This document shows, piece after piece, positions 50,824 to 59,984 of a stretch of 64,000 nucleotides of DNA. Positions within the stretch are counted from its first letter, which is position 1; the number at the start of each line of letters is the position of its first letter. Source of the DNA: Tenacibaculum aquimarinum (GTDB lineage Bacteria > Bacteroidota > Bacteroidia > Flavobacteriales > Flavobacteriaceae); assembly GCF_022478115.1 (NCBI RefSeq), contig NZ_JAKGSC010000002.1, positions 124,001-188,000 on the forward strand, given 5' to 3'. Both the position numbers and the translations under genes were made by a program. The notes under the pieces are model-generated. The model made no database searches. It was not told the origin of the DNA and worked only from the letters and a program-made list of their open reading frames with translations.

Positions 50824-53424
50824 TTAACCACCAATCAATTCAGATTGATTTCTAAAAACTAACTCATTATCAAAAGCATCTAATAAAATAATGCTGTCTG
50901 TTGTTATTTTTCCTGCTAAAATTTCTTTAGAAAGCTGATTTAATACTTCTTTCTGAATTACTCTTTTTACAGGTCTTGCGCCAAACTCTGGCTGATATCC
51001 TTTTTTAGCTAGGTACGAAATTGCTTCGTCTGTTGCATCAAAAGTTATGTTTTGCTCAGCAATCATTTTTTTCAGACTGTCTAATTGTATTTTTACAATC
51101 TTATTTATATTCTCTTCCGTTAGAGGCGTAAACATAATAATATCATCAATTCTATTTAAAAACTCTGGTCTTACAGTTTGTTTTAGTAATCCTAAAACTT
51201 CTGTTTTTGCTGTTTCCATTGTTGTATAAATATCACCTTTAAAATTGTCGAATTTCTCTTGAATAATATGGCTTCCCATATTAGAAGTCATAATAATTAT
51301 GGTGTTCTTAAAATCGGCAATTCTACCTTTATTATCTGTTAATCTTCCTTCATCTAAAACTTGTAATAAAATATTAAAAGTATCTGGATGCGCTTTTTCA
51401 ATTTCGTCTAAAAGTACTACAGAATAAGGTTTTCTACGAACAGCTTCTGTTAATTGTCCGCCTTCATCATAACCAACATAACCAGGAGGAGCACCAATTA
51501 ATCTACTCACAGAATGACGTTCTTGATATTCACTCATATCAATCCTTGTAAGTGCATTTTCATCATCAAAAAGATATTCTGCTAATGCTTTTGCAAGTTC
51601 TGTTTTACCAACACCAGTTGTTCCTAAAAACAAGAAACTACCAATTGGTTTATTTGGATTTTGTAATCCTGATCGGGAACGACGAACGGCATCTGAAACT
51701 GCTTCAATAGCTTCTTCTTGACCAACAACTCGTTTATGCAATTCATCTTCTAATCTTAAAAGTTTATCACGATCCGATTGTAACATTTTTGTAACCGGAA
51801 TTCCAGTCCATTTTGCTACAACTTCAGCAATATCATCATAAGTAACTTCTTCTTTAATTAAAGAGTTTTCGCTTTTACTAACTAGTTTTTGTTGATTTTC
51901 TAGTTCGTTTTGAGCATCCTTAATTTTACCATAACGCAGTTCTGCAACTTTACCATAATCTCCATTTCTTTCTGCTTTATCAGCTTCAATTTTATAGTTT
52001 TCAATATCTGTTTTTAAATTCTGAATAGCATCTACAACATTTTTTTCAGACTGCCATTTGGCATTAATCTCGTTGCGTTCTTCCTTTAAATTAGCTAAAT
52101 CTGCATGTAAAGATTTTAATTTGGTTTCATCTTTTTCTCTTTTAATGGCTTCAATTTCAATTTCTAACTGCATTATTTTTCTATCCAAAACATCTAAAGT
52201 TTCTGGTTTAGAGTTTATTTCCATTCGCAATTTAGAAGCCGCTTCATCCATTAAATCAATAGCTTTATCGGGTAAAAATCGATTGGTAATATAACGTTGA
52301 GACAATTCTACAGCACCAATAATTGCTTCATCTTTTATACGAACCTTGTGGTGTGTTTCATATTTATCTTTAATTCCACGTAAAATTGAAATTGCACTTT
52401 CTGTATCGGGTTCATCAACCATAACTTTTTGAAAACGACGTTCTAATGCTTTGTCTTTTTCAAAATATTTTTGATATTCATCTAAAGTAGTTGCACCAAT
52501 AGCTCTTAATTCTCCACGAGCCAAGGCGGGTTTTAAAATATTTGCAGCATCCATTGCACCTTGTCCGCCACCAGCGCCAACAAGTGTGTGGATTTCATCA
52601 ATAAATAAAACAATATCACCTTCAGAAGTTGTTACCTCTTTAATTACGGCTTTTAAGCGTTCTTCAAATTCGCCTTTAAATTTTGCGCCGGCAATTAGAG
52701 CTCCCATGTCTAAAGAAAAAATGAGTTTGTCTTTTAGGTTTTCAGGTACATCTCCATCTACAATTCTGTGTGCTAAACCTTCTGCAATAGCCGTTTTACC
52801 AGTTCCTGGTTCTCCAACCAAAATTGGATTATTTTTTGTTCTTCTTGATAAAATTTGAAGTAATCTACGGATTTCTTCATCTCTACCAATTACAGGATCT
52901 AGCTTACCGTCTTGCGCTAATTTATTAAGGTTTTTAGCAAATTTATTTAAAGAATTATACGTTTCTTCTGCACTTTGTGAAGTAACACGTTCTCCTTTTC
53001 TAATTTCTGAAATTGCCGTATTTATATCCTTTTCAGTGGCTCCTTGGTCTTTTAAAACTTGAGATATTTTACTTTTTGATTTAAAAATTGCTAAGATTAA
53101 ATGTTCTATAGAAACATATTCGTCATTCATTTTTTTAGCAATAATAGATGCTTCAGTTAAGGTCTTATTAGCTTCTCTTGATAGCATTAATTCTGCTCCA
53201 GAAACTTTTGGTAAACTTTCTAACTGTTTGTCTAATATTTGCTGAATAATATCAATATTTATATTCAACTTCTTTAAAATGAATGGTAATATGTTTTCAT
53301 CAACAGAAAATATAGCTTTAAAAATATGCTCATTTTCTATTTGATTATGGCCAAAACTTTGCGCTATTTGTTGCGCTTGTTGTATGGTTTCTTGAGATTT
53401 TATTGTATAATTGTTAAAGTTCAT
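50824..53424 (-). CDS. clpB: ATP-dependent disaggregase ClpB
   Basis: 866 residues, the normal ClpB length. The N domain is [20 protein letters not shown], with two AAA+ modules: NBD1 Walker [16 protein letters not shown] and [46 protein letters not shown]; a middle coiled-coil domain (about residues 400-525); NBD2 Walker [17 protein letters not shown] and arginine-finger region, with the [11 protein letters not shown] pore loop. It works with DnaK to solubilise aggregated proteins. A TACTTTTG -7 box is at 53462-53469; no CIRCE or obvious heat-shock operator is seen upstream. The terminator after the gene is at 50758-50796. Confidence 0.97.
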   Translation of the reverse strand: MNFNNYTIKSQETIQQAQQIAQSFGHNQIENEHIFKAIFSVDENILPFILKKLNINIDIIQQILDKQLESLPKVSGAELMLSREANKTLTEASIIAKKMNDEYVSIEHLILAIFKSKSKISQVLKDQGATEKDINTAISEIRKGERVTSQSAEETYNSLNKFAKNLNKLAQDGKLDPVIGRDEEIRRLLQILSRRTKNNPILVGEPGTGKTAIAEGLAHRIVDGDVPENLKDKLIFSLDMGALIAGAKFKGEFEERLKAVIKEVTTSEGDIVLFIDEIHTLVGAGGGQGAMDAANILKPALARGELRAIGATTLDEYQKYFEKDKALERRFQKVMVDEPDTESAISILRGIKDKYETHHKVRIKDEAIIGAVELSQRYITNRFLPDKAIDLMDEAASKLRMEINSKPETLDVLDRKIMQLEIEIEAIKREKDETKLKSLHADLANLKEERNEINAKWQSEKNVVDAIQNLKTDIENYKIEADKAERNGDYGKVAELRYGKIKDAQNELENQQKLVSKSENSLIKEEVTYDDIAEVVAKWTGIPVTKMLQSDRDKLLRLEDELHKRVVGQEEAIEAVSDAVRRSRSGLQNPNKPIGSFLFLGTTGVGKTELAKALAEYLFDDENALTRIDMSEYQERHSVSRLIGAPPGYVGYDEGGQLTEAVRRKPYSVVLLDEIEKAHPDTFNILLQVLDEGRLTDNKGRIADFKNTIIIMTSNMGSHIIQEKFDNFKGDIYTTMETAKTEVLGLLKQTVRPEFLNRIDDIIMFTPLTEENINKIVKIQLDSLKKMIAEQNITFDATDEAISYLAKKGYQPEFGARPVKRVIQKEVLNQLSKEILAGKITTDSIILLDAFDNELVFRNQSELIGG

Positions 53425-53461
53425 AATTGTTGTGTTTTAACTTTTTCTATCAACAGAAAAG

Positions 53462-53469
53462 CAAAAGTA
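53462..53469 (-). promoter_or_regulatory. -7 promoter box of clpB
   Basis: TACTTTTG on the minus strand, about 38 bases before the ATG. No clear -33 TTG lies at the usual distance, and no inverted-repeat operator is seen. Confidence 0.45.
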
Positions 53470-53590
53470 ATACCAATAAAAAAAGAGCTTTATTTACAGT
53501 CATTTTGTCTGTAAACGCCTTGATTTTACTGACTATTTGTCTTTTTTGAAAGATTTTATCTGCAGTAACGACAGAGATTAAAATTATACT

Positions 53591-53983
53591 ATGGGAATAT
53601 TGAATAACATTTTTGGAAATAGAGGAGAAGCAAAGCAAGAAAAGGCTTCAAATATTAATTGGATTCCGCTTACAAATCTAGAGCAGTTAGAAATAATTAA
53701 AGAACAATCTAAAACCGAATCGATCTTAATTTTTAAACATTCTACACGATGTGGAATTAGTAGAATGGTTATTAAACAATTCGAGAAAATGTTTGACGAA
53801 GATTTAAAGAATTTGAAGGTTTATTATTTAGATTTATTAAATTATAGGTCCATTTCTGATGAAGTTGGTTACCAATTTCAAGTTATGCACCAATCTCCAC
53901 AATTATTGGTTGTAAAAGAGGCAGTTGCAGTTGCACATGCATCTCATTATGATATTACACAAATAGACCTTACCAAATTTTAA
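53591..53983 (+). CDS. YtxJ-family bacillithiol-system redox protein
   Basis: 130 residues. The family (DUF2847, YtxJ) has a thioredoxin-like fold with a single redox Cys: ILIFKHSTRCGISRMVIKQFEKMF. The remaining fold is visible (LKVYYLDLLNYRSISDEVGYQFQVMHQSPQLLVVKEAVAVAHASHYDIT), with a cis-Pro after MHQS. In Bacteroidota and Firmicutes the family is linked to bacillithiol metabolism; this organism is therefore likely to make bacillithiol, although no bsh genes are in the window. It is divergent from clpB. Confidence 0.9.
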   Translation: MGILNNIFGNRGEAKQEKASNINWIPLTNLEQLEIIKEQSKTESILIFKHSTRCGISRMVIKQFEKMFDEDLKNLKVYYLDLLNYRSISDEVGYQFQVMHQSPQLLVVKEAVAVAHASHYDITQIDLTKF

Positions 53984-54017
53984 CGATAATTCTATAGATA
54001 ATACCTATAATTAGTTG

Positions 54018-54025
54018 TATTTTTG
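54018..54025 (+). promoter_or_regulatory. -7 promoter box of the SF2 helicase gene
   Basis: TATTTTTG fits TAnnTTTG and overlaps an in-frame TTG at 54023. No clear -33 element is seen. Confidence 0.5.
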
Positions 54026-54043
54026 TTGCTCAATTTTTTACAT

Positions 54044-55594
54044 TTGGCTACAGAAAACACTACAATTCTTACGGAAGAAAAACAACTTTACGGATATCAA
54101 CAAGAAGCTTTAGATAAAATTTTTAAGGCATTTGAAAAAGCTCCGGAAGATTATCATTTGTTATATCAATTACCAACAGGTGGTGGTAAAACGGTAATTT
54201 TTTCAGAAATAGTTCGTCAATACATAAAGACTTATAAAAAGAAAGTTCTTGTATTAACGCATAGAATTGAACTTTCTAAGCAAACATCTAAAATGCTAGA
54301 TGAGTTTAAAGTTGAAAATAAAATTATTAATAGTACTGCTAAGTTAGACGACCAACACAAATACAACTGTTTTGTGGCAATGGTAGAAACGCTTAAAAAT
54401 AGGTTAAATGATAATAAGGTAGATATCTCTGATATCGGTTTAGTTATTGTTGATGAGGCACACTACAATTCATTTACTAAAATATTTAAGTTTTTTGATA
54501 AGTCTTTTATTCTTGGAGTAACGGCAACACCGTTAAGTTCTAATAATAAATTACCAATGCATGAAAACTATAAAGAGTTAATTGTTGGTGAAACTATTGA
54601 AAACTTAATAGAAAACGAATACTTAGCACAAGCAAATGTATATTCTTATAATGTTGGTTTAACTTCTTTAGAAGTAGGAGCAAATGGAGATTATACTGTT
54701 AAATCTTCGGAAGATTTATATACAAATTCCGACATGATTTCTAAGCTAATTACAGCTTATGAAGAAAGAGCAAAAGGACAAAAAACATTAATTTTTAATA
54801 ATGGTATAAACACTTCTATTGAAGTTTTTCATGCCTTTAAAAAAGCAGGTTATCCAATTGCACATTTAGACAATACAAACTCTAGAAAAGAAAGAGATTT
54901 TATCTTAAAATGGTTTAAAAAGACACCAAATGCAATTCTTACTTCTGTAAGTATTTTAACTACTGGTTTTGATGAGCCTACAATTGGTGCTATTATTTTA
55001 AACAGAGCAACAAAATCTTTAACTTTATACTACCAAATGATTGGTCGTGGTTCAAGAATCTTAAAAAACAAACCAACTTTTAACGTAATAGATTTAGGTA
55101 ATAATTTTTATCGTTTTGGTGCTTGGGGAGCAGATTTAGATTGGCAACGTATGTTTAAGAATCCTGATTTTTACATGGATGCGTTACTGTCTGATGAAGA
55201 AATTGAACGTACTTTTAGTTATGAGTTACCTGCAGCAGTTAAAGCTGAATTTGCCAAAAGTGAAGACATTTCGTTTGATATGAAGGCAACTTATATAGAT
55301 ACTATTAGAGCAGGAGAAAGTTCTAAAAGAGTGCTAGAAAAATCTATTGCACATCATACAAAAATGTGTGTAGAGAATAGCGAAGATATGTTTGATGCTT
55401 TAATTTTAGCAAAATTATTAGGAGGAGATATTGATGATAGAATTCATAAATACTCTAAATGTATTTCTAAAAGTACACACAACTTTTTAACTTGGTTACG
55501 AGATGATTATCGTAAAAAATTAAACTCTAATATTAGAACAAACTTTGACGAAGTGTATGAAGAAATTCATGGATTTCCTCCACCAGAAGAGTAA
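54044..55594 (+). CDS. DEAD/DEAH-box SF2 helicase (type III restriction-like)
   Basis: About 516 residues if translation starts at the TTG at 54044; a TTG at 54023 is in the promoter -7 box and less likely, so the start is uncertain. Motifs: LLYQLPTGGGKTVIFSEIVRQY (Walker A), VLTHRIELSKQT, GLVIVDEAHYNSFTKI (DEAH), GVTATPL, LIFNNGINTS, LTTGFDEPTIGAIILNRATKSLTLYYQMIGRGSRIL (motifs V-VI). The C-terminal third is specific to this group and unfamiliar. It resembles the helicase part of ResIII-like enzymes without an evident nuclease, methylase or other partner nearby. Nucleic-acid substrate unknown. Confidence 0.85.
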   Translation: MATENTTILTEEKQLYGYQQEALDKIFKAFEKAPEDYHLLYQLPTGGGKTVIFSEIVRQYIKTYKKKVLVLTHRIELSKQTSKMLDEFKVENKIINSTAKLDDQHKYNCFVAMVETLKNRLNDNKVDISDIGLVIVDEAHYNSFTKIFKFFDKSFILGVTATPLSSNNKLPMHENYKELIVGETIENLIENEYLAQANVYSYNVGLTSLEVGANGDYTVKSSEDLYTNSDMISKLITAYEERAKGQKTLIFNNGINTSIEVFHAFKKAGYPIAHLDNTNSRKERDFILKWFKKTPNAILTSVSILTTGFDEPTIGAIILNRATKSLTLYYQMIGRGSRILKNKPTFNVIDLGNNFYRFGAWGADLDWQRMFKNPDFYMDALLSDEEIERTFSYELPAAVKAEFAKSEDISFDMKATYIDTIRAGESSKRVLEKSIAHHTKMCVENSEDMFDALILAKLLGGDIDDRIHKYSKCISKSTHNFLTWLRDDYRKKLNSNIRTNFDEVYEEIHGFPPPEE

Positions 55595-55614
55595 AATATT
55601 AAATTCTATATAAT

Positions 55615-55644
55615 AAAAAACCACTTCAATTAAGTGGTTTTTTT
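55615..55644. terminator. Bidirectional rho-independent terminator
   Basis: AAAAAACCACTT (55615-55626) and AAGTGGTTTTTTT (55632-55644) form a perfect 12-base stem. It serves the SF2 helicase gene and the convergent CorA gene. Confidence 0.9.
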
Positions 55645-55662
55645 TGTGTCTAAAGTAATAGA

Positions 55663-56727
55663 TTAAAACCACTTTTTATATTTGAAATAACTAACCATAG
55701 AAATTATAATAAAAAGCATTGAGCCTAACATTATAAAGTAAGAATTCTTGTATTTCAACTCAGGAATATAGTCAAAGTTAGTTCCGTAAATACCAGCAAT
55801 AAAGGTAATTGGAATGAAAATTACAGAAAACATAGTTAAGACTTTCATGATGTCGTTTAAACGATTATTTAAGTTTGTAGAATAAACTGTTAATTGTTCG
55901 CTCAACATACTTTTATAATTCTCTAAATTTTCATGAGCTCTATGAATTAATTCATTTAGATCATTAAAAAATGGTTGTTCTTTCTTGGTTATTAAATCGG
56001 TTTTAAAAGATTTAAAATTACTAATTGCTTCTTTAGTAGGCCTAATTGTTTTTCTAAAATAGTTAAGTTCAATTTTAGTAGCATTAATCTCTTTTAATGT
56101 GTTTTTACTTGGTTGAAGTAAAATTTTGTCTTCTAATTCCTCAACTCTTAAACCAAAAACCTCCAATAAAAAGTTGTAATTTTCTACAATAGTATCTAAT
56201 AAGCAGTATTTTAAGTAAGTTGTATTATGTGTTCTAACACGTCCTTTACTAGTTCTTAGGCGTTCTCTAATTGGCTCAAAAATATCACCTTGTTTTTCTT
56301 GAAAAGTTAATAATATGTTCTTAGTTAAATACATAGAAACCTGTTCTGCTTCTAATTCTTTTTTCTGTGGATTTAAAAGCATCATTTTAATAATAGTGAA
56401 AATATAATTTTCCTCTATATCTACTTTAGCTCTAGAACCTGTATGAGCAATGCTTTCTGTAACTATTGGATGCATATTAAATAACAAGCCCACTTCTTTA
56501 AGAATAGCAACATCATGTAAACCATCAATGTTTATCCAAATATTAGCGTACTTTTCCTTATAACTAGCTATTTCATTTAAGTTTTCTAACTCAATTTCAA
56601 CAAAGTTTGTGGCGTCAAAACCAATTAATCGGATTCTTACGTTTTCTTCTTTTTGTTTACCTATAAATACAGGTTTACCAGGAATTGCGCCTTTTTTTAT
56701 TTTTTGATTTATTATAAATCTAGTCAT
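55663..56727 (-). CDS. CorA-family divalent cation channel
   Basis: 354 residues. A soluble N-terminal alpha/beta and long-helix domain ends in two membrane helices (VLTMFSVIFIPITFIAGIYGTNF and YFIMLGSMLFIIISMVSYFKYKKW). The pore motif reads YGTNF where CorA normally has YGMN, so the selectivity loop is non-standard; ZntB-type relatives also vary at this residue. CorA transports magnesium or other divalent ions across the inner membrane. It is followed on the minus strand by no close gene, and the universal stress protein gene lies 20 bases upstream, so the two may be cotranscribed. Confidence 0.9.
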   Translation of the reverse strand: MTRFIINQKIKKGAIPGKPVFIGKQKEENVRIRLIGFDATNFVEIELENLNEIASYKEKYANIWINIDGLHDVAILKEVGLLFNMHPIVTESIAHTGSRAKVDIEENYIFTIIKMMLLNPQKKELEAEQVSMYLTKNILLTFQEKQGDIFEPIRERLRTSKGRVRTHNTTYLKYCLLDTIVENYNFLLEVFGLRVEELEDKILLQPSKNTLKEINATKIELNYFRKTIRPTKEAISNFKSFKTDLITKKEQPFFNDLNELIHRAHENLENYKSMLSEQLTVYSTNLNNRLNDIMKVLTMFSVIFIPITFIAGIYGTNFDYIPELKYKNSYFIMLGSMLFIIISMVSYFKYKKWF

Positions 56728-56747
56728 TAGTGTATAAAATTATTAAT

Positions 56748-57581
56748 TTAAGAAATTTCAGGTAAAATTAATAAAGGAATTTTACTGTGAAAAGCAGCTT
56801 TTTTAACTACGTTTTCCTCTAAAAACTGATTAAAGAACGTGTATTTGTGGTTTATTAACACCAGCAATTGGCTCTTTGTTGTTTCTATATGTTTTTCTAT
56901 AGTATTGGTTTCAGATTCTGCCCAATCTAATTTTTTATATTCAACATTTAAACCGCTTAAAATTTCTTTTAAACTTGATTTATTTGTTTGTTGTTTGGTT
57001 GATAAAAATGATTCCTCGGCCAGATTTACAACTTCTAATTTAGATTTTTTAAATGTTGTTAACCAGTTTAAATATCCTAATTCATTTGTATTAAAAGCTC
57101 TTTTATAATTTGTAGAGAACACAATTTGATTAAAATTTAAGAACTTATAATCTGTAGGTACAACTAAAATAGGGCAACGGTTATTGGCATTAATAATTTT
57201 CATAGTATTTGTACCAATAAATGTTTCAGCCAAACTTTTAGTTCCTTTTGTTCCAGTTATTACAAGATCTATATTTTTTTCTTTAATAGTGCTTATAATG
57301 GCTTTGGTTAAAGTGTTAGATTTTACAACAGATTTATAATTAAAGTTGCTCTTTTCTTTCTGTAATACGTTTACTAAATATTTTAATTCATCTTCAATTT
57401 CGTTATCAATTTCATTAAAATAAGTGTCATTTTTTTCGTCACTCATCATTTCTGACGGGTTACTAATATATACATCTAACAAAAAAATGTTTACCTCCAA
57501 ACCATCAAACATTTTTTTGGTATAATTTAGTGCATTTATAGCTGTATTAGAAAAATCATAAGGAATTAAAATATTTTTCAT
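56748..57581 (-). CDS. Tandem-domain universal stress protein
   Basis: 277 residues, two UspA domains. Domain 1 is MKNILIPYDFSNTAINALNYTKKMF with the ATP-binding loop LVITGTKGTKSLAETFIGTNTMKIINANNRCPILVVP (GxxGxxxx(9)GxxS-like); domain 2 is shorter and more diverged (VFSTNYKRAFNTNELGYLNWL ... LLVLINHKYTFFNQFLEENVVKKAAFHSKIPLLILPE) and lacks the ATP loop. Such proteins respond to stress and growth arrest. It is transcribed ahead of the CorA-type channel gene and is divergent from the MscS gene. Confidence 0.87.
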   Translation of the reverse strand: MKNILIPYDFSNTAINALNYTKKMFDGLEVNIFLLDVYISNPSEMMSDEKNDTYFNEIDNEIEDELKYLVNVLQKEKSNFNYKSVVKSNTLTKAIISTIKEKNIDLVITGTKGTKSLAETFIGTNTMKIINANNRCPILVVPTDYKFLNFNQIVFSTNYKRAFNTNELGYLNWLTTFKKSKLEVVNLAEESFLSTKQQTNKSSLKEILSGLNVEYKKLDWAESETNTIEKHIETTKSQLLVLINHKYTFFNQFLEENVVKKAAFHSKIPLLILPEIS

Positions 57582-57607
57582 GATAATTAAAATTTAGTAT
57601 TCTCTAC

Positions 57608-57660
57608 CAAATATAATTTTTTATTCTGATAAAATATTTAGAAAACCATAAGTATATTTG
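57608..57660. promoter_or_regulatory. Divergent -7 promoter boxes of the universal stress protein and MscS genes
   Basis: TATATTTG on the minus strand (57608-57615) faces the stress protein, and TATATTTG on the plus strand (57653-57660) faces the MscS gene 19 bases before its ATG. The -33 elements are weak. Confidence 0.45.
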
Positions 57661-57678
57661 TATTAAAATTTAAAAGAA

Positions 57679-58203
57679 ATGAATAATCGTTTTTTAGAGT
57701 TAAGTGTTTATAGTCCTTTTTTTCAATTTATAATTTTAATAGTTGTATTATTTTTTTTAATTGTAATTACTAAGAAATTAACTAAGTCTTATGTTATTAG
57801 AAATGCTATAGAACCGCATAGAAGGTTATTAATTTTAAAGTTTAGTTATTTTATTTATTACACATTAACTTTATTTATAGCTTTAATAATTTTTGGGATT
57901 AATTTTAAAGAAGTTATTGTCTTTGCATCGTCTATTTTAGCCGTCTTAGGAGTTGGTTTTTTTGCACAATGGTCAATTTTATCAAATATTACAGCTGGCG
58001 TTTTGCTGTTTTTTTATCACCCGATGAGAATAGGAAATACCATTAAAATTTTAGATAAAGATTACGATTTTACAGGAGAAATAAAGAATATTACTAGCTT
58101 TTATGTAGTGTTACATATACATGAAGGCAATAGAGAAATTACGATTCCTAATACAATAATCTTGTATAAAAGTATAGAATTATTAAAAGACGAAAAAAAA
58201 TAA
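57679..58203 (+). CDS. Small MscS-family mechanosensitive channel
   Basis: 174 residues, shorter than the about 290 of MscS. Three membrane segments (FFQFIILIVVLFFLIVITKKL, FSYFIYYTLTLFIALIIFGI and VIVFASSILAVLGVGFFAQWSILSNITAGVLLFFYHPMRIGNTI), of which the last is the pore helix with the MscS-like small-residue pattern. The beta domain is partly present (IKILDKDYDFTGEIKNITSFYVVLH ... REITIPNTIILYKSIELL), but the C-terminal alpha/beta cage is missing, so it is a minimal member. It releases osmotic pressure. Its own promoter box is at 57653-57660. Confidence 0.88.
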   Translation: MNNRFLELSVYSPFFQFIILIVVLFFLIVITKKLTKSYVIRNAIEPHRRLLILKFSYFIYYTLTLFIALIIFGINFKEVIVFASSILAVLGVGFFAQWSILSNITAGVLLFFYHPMRIGNTIKILDKDYDFTGEIKNITSFYVVLHIHEGNREITIPNTIILYKSIELLKDEKK

Positions 58204-58232
58204 CAAAATATTTTTTGTTTTAAAAAAAAGAT

Positions 58233-58240
58233 TACATTTG
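58233..58240 (+). promoter_or_regulatory. -7 promoter box of the polyamine operon
   Basis: TACATTTG fits TAnnTTTG. A TTG at 58215-58217 is only 15 bases away, shorter than the 19-21 norm. Transcription from here would leave a leader of about 270 bases before the decarboxylase, filled by the short ORF and a hairpin. Confidence 0.5.
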
Positions 58241-58259
58241 CTTCACTTATTTAAGTAAA

Positions 58260-58424
58260 ATGTTTAGTTTTTCTTATTTCGGAAATAACTTTCAATCGGA
58301 GAATGATAGTTATATAGCATTTTGGAAATGCAACGAAAAAATTAAGGTATCTCCACTTACTTTTCTTAAAGAACTGCAGCTTTTCTCAAAGCTGCATGTA
58401 GTTTACTTGCAAATATTACAGTGA
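58260..58424 (+). CDS. Possible 54-residue leader ORF upstream of the polyamine operon
   Basis: The 315 bases between the MscS gene and the decarboxylase hold one short ORF. From ATG 58260 it would encode 54 residues, MFSFSYFGNNFQSENDSYIA at the start and VSPLTFLKELQLFSKLHVVY near the end, and stop at TGA. It begins about 13 bases after the expected transcript start. Its second half contains a perfect hairpin, TGCAGCTTT TCTC AAAGCTGCA (58375-58396). The remaining bases to 58518 show no second gene. It could be a real small protein, a regulatory leader peptide, or chance; I found nothing to decide. Confidence 0.35.
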   Translation: MFSFSYFGNNFQSENDSYIAFWKCNEKIKVSPLTFLKELQLFSKLHVVYLQILQ

Positions 58425-58518
58425 TAACAACCTTTTTATAGGGTTATAATTTCTATTCTAAAACTTTTAATTGTTTTAGTCTGGACAGGTTTATCATACA
58501 ATTAATTTAAAAATACAA

Positions 58519-59967
58519 GTGAATACAAAATACATCGATTTAATTGAACAAACGTTCGATTTTCCACAGGAAGAATTCAAAACAGAAAATAATAAATTGT
58601 TTTGGCACGGAATTAATTTAATGGAATTAACTGCAAAATATGGAGCTCCATTAAAGTTTACCTACTTGCCAAAAATATCAGAGAACATCAATAAAGCAAA
58701 AGGATGGTTTCAAGATAGTATAGAAAAACACAATTATAAAGGGAAATACTTTTATAGTTATTGTACAAAAAGTTCTCACTTTAAACACATTTTAAATGAA
58801 GCTTTAAAAAACGATATTCATATAGAAACTTCATCTGCTTTTGATATTGATATTGTCAATAATTTAAAAAAAGAAGGTAAAATAAAAGACAATACGTTTG
58901 TAATCTGCAACGGATTTAAACGTGATCAATACATTAAAAATATTGGAGGTCTAATTAATTCTGGTCATAAAAATGTAATTCCGATTATCGATAATTATGA
59001 AGAGATTAATTTATTATTAGATGAAACAGATAAAAAACTAAATGTTGGTATTAGAATAGCTTCTGAAGAAGAACCAAAGTTTGAGTTTTATACATCTCGT
59101 TTAGGAATTGGTTACAAAAACATTGTGTCTTTTTACGAAAGAGAAATAGCAACGAATAAGCAAGTTGATTTAAAAATGTTACATTTTTTCATCAATACAG
59201 GTATAAAAGACAATGCATATTATTGGAACGAATTAATGAAATGTTTAAACGTTTACATTAACCTTAAAAAAGTATGCCCAACGTTAGATAGTTTAAATAT
59301 TGGAGGTGGTTTTCCTATAAAAAACTCTTTAGCTTTTGATTATGATTACGCGTATATGATTGATGAAATTATCAATCAAATACAACAAGTATGTGAAGAA
59401 GCAGGAGTAGATGTTCCACATATTTTTACTGAATTTGGAAGTTTTACTGTTGGAGAATCTGGAGCAGCTATTTATGAAATTTTATATCAGAAAAAACAAA
59501 ATGATAGAGAACGTTGGAACATGATAAACTCTTCATTTATAACAACTTTACCCGATGCTTGGGCAATTAATAAGCGTTTTATTATGTTGCCAATTAACAA
59601 ATGGAACAGACAATATGAACGCGTTTTATTAGGTGGCTTAACTTGTGATAGTGATGATTATTACAACTCAGAACAACACATTAACGGAATATATTTACCC
59701 GTTTATGAAAAAGATAATCCGCTTTTTATAGGGTTTTTCAACACTGGTGCTTATCAAGAATCTATTGGTGGTTTTGGTGGATTACAACACTGTTTAATTC
59801 CGCACCCAAAGCATTTAATTATAGATAGAGATGAAGATGGAAATTTAGTCACTAAAATATTTAAAGAGCAACAAAAAAGTAGCGAGTTACTTTCTATTTT
59901 AGGATACGGAGAAGTAGCAGAAAGCAAAAATGAGTTACAAAAATTAATAAAAGAAGAAGTTATTTAA
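58519..59967 (+). CDS. PLP-dependent amino acid decarboxylase, fold type III, probable arginine decarboxylase
   Basis: 482 residues from a GTG start. The alanine-racemase-like barrel has the PLP lysine in YFYSYCTKSSHF and the glycine loop DSLNIGGGFP, and the C-terminal beta domain carries the active-site CDSDDY motif (LLGGLTCDSDDYY) and the NTGAYQESIGGFGG loop. The fold covers ornithine, arginine, lysine, diaminopimelate and carboxynorspermidine decarboxylases. The following agmatinase gene makes arginine the likely substrate, giving agmatine. It begins a four-gene polyamine operon with gaps of 9-17 bases. Confidence 0.8.
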   Translation: MNTKYIDLIEQTFDFPQEEFKTENNKLFWHGINLMELTAKYGAPLKFTYLPKISENINKAKGWFQDSIEKHNYKGKYFYSYCTKSSHFKHILNEALKNDIHIETSSAFDIDIVNNLKKEGKIKDNTFVICNGFKRDQYIKNIGGLINSGHKNVIPIIDNYEEINLLLDETDKKLNVGIRIASEEEPKFEFYTSRLGIGYKNIVSFYEREIATNKQVDLKMLHFFINTGIKDNAYYWNELMKCLNVYINLKKVCPTLDSLNIGGGFPIKNSLAFDYDYAYMIDEIINQIQQVCEEAGVDVPHIFTEFGSFTVGESGAAIYEILYQKKQNDRERWNMINSSFITTLPDAWAINKRFIMLPINKWNRQYERVLLGGLTCDSDDYYNSEQHINGIYLPVYEKDNPLFIGFFNTGAYQESIGGFGGLQHCLIPHPKHLIIDRDEDGNLVTKIFKEQQKSSELLSILGYGEVAESKNELQKLIKEEVI

Positions 59968-59984
59968 GCTTCAAAAAATATAAA

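Noticed and set aside
53425-53590. CIRCE-type heat-shock operator upstream of clpB
   Set aside because: The characteristic nine-base inverted repeat is not present; only a -7 box is seen.
54023-54043. Extra seven residues at the start of the SF2 helicase
   Set aside because: The TTG at 54023 is part of a TATTTTTG promoter box; the shorter start at 54044 is kept, although with limited certainty.
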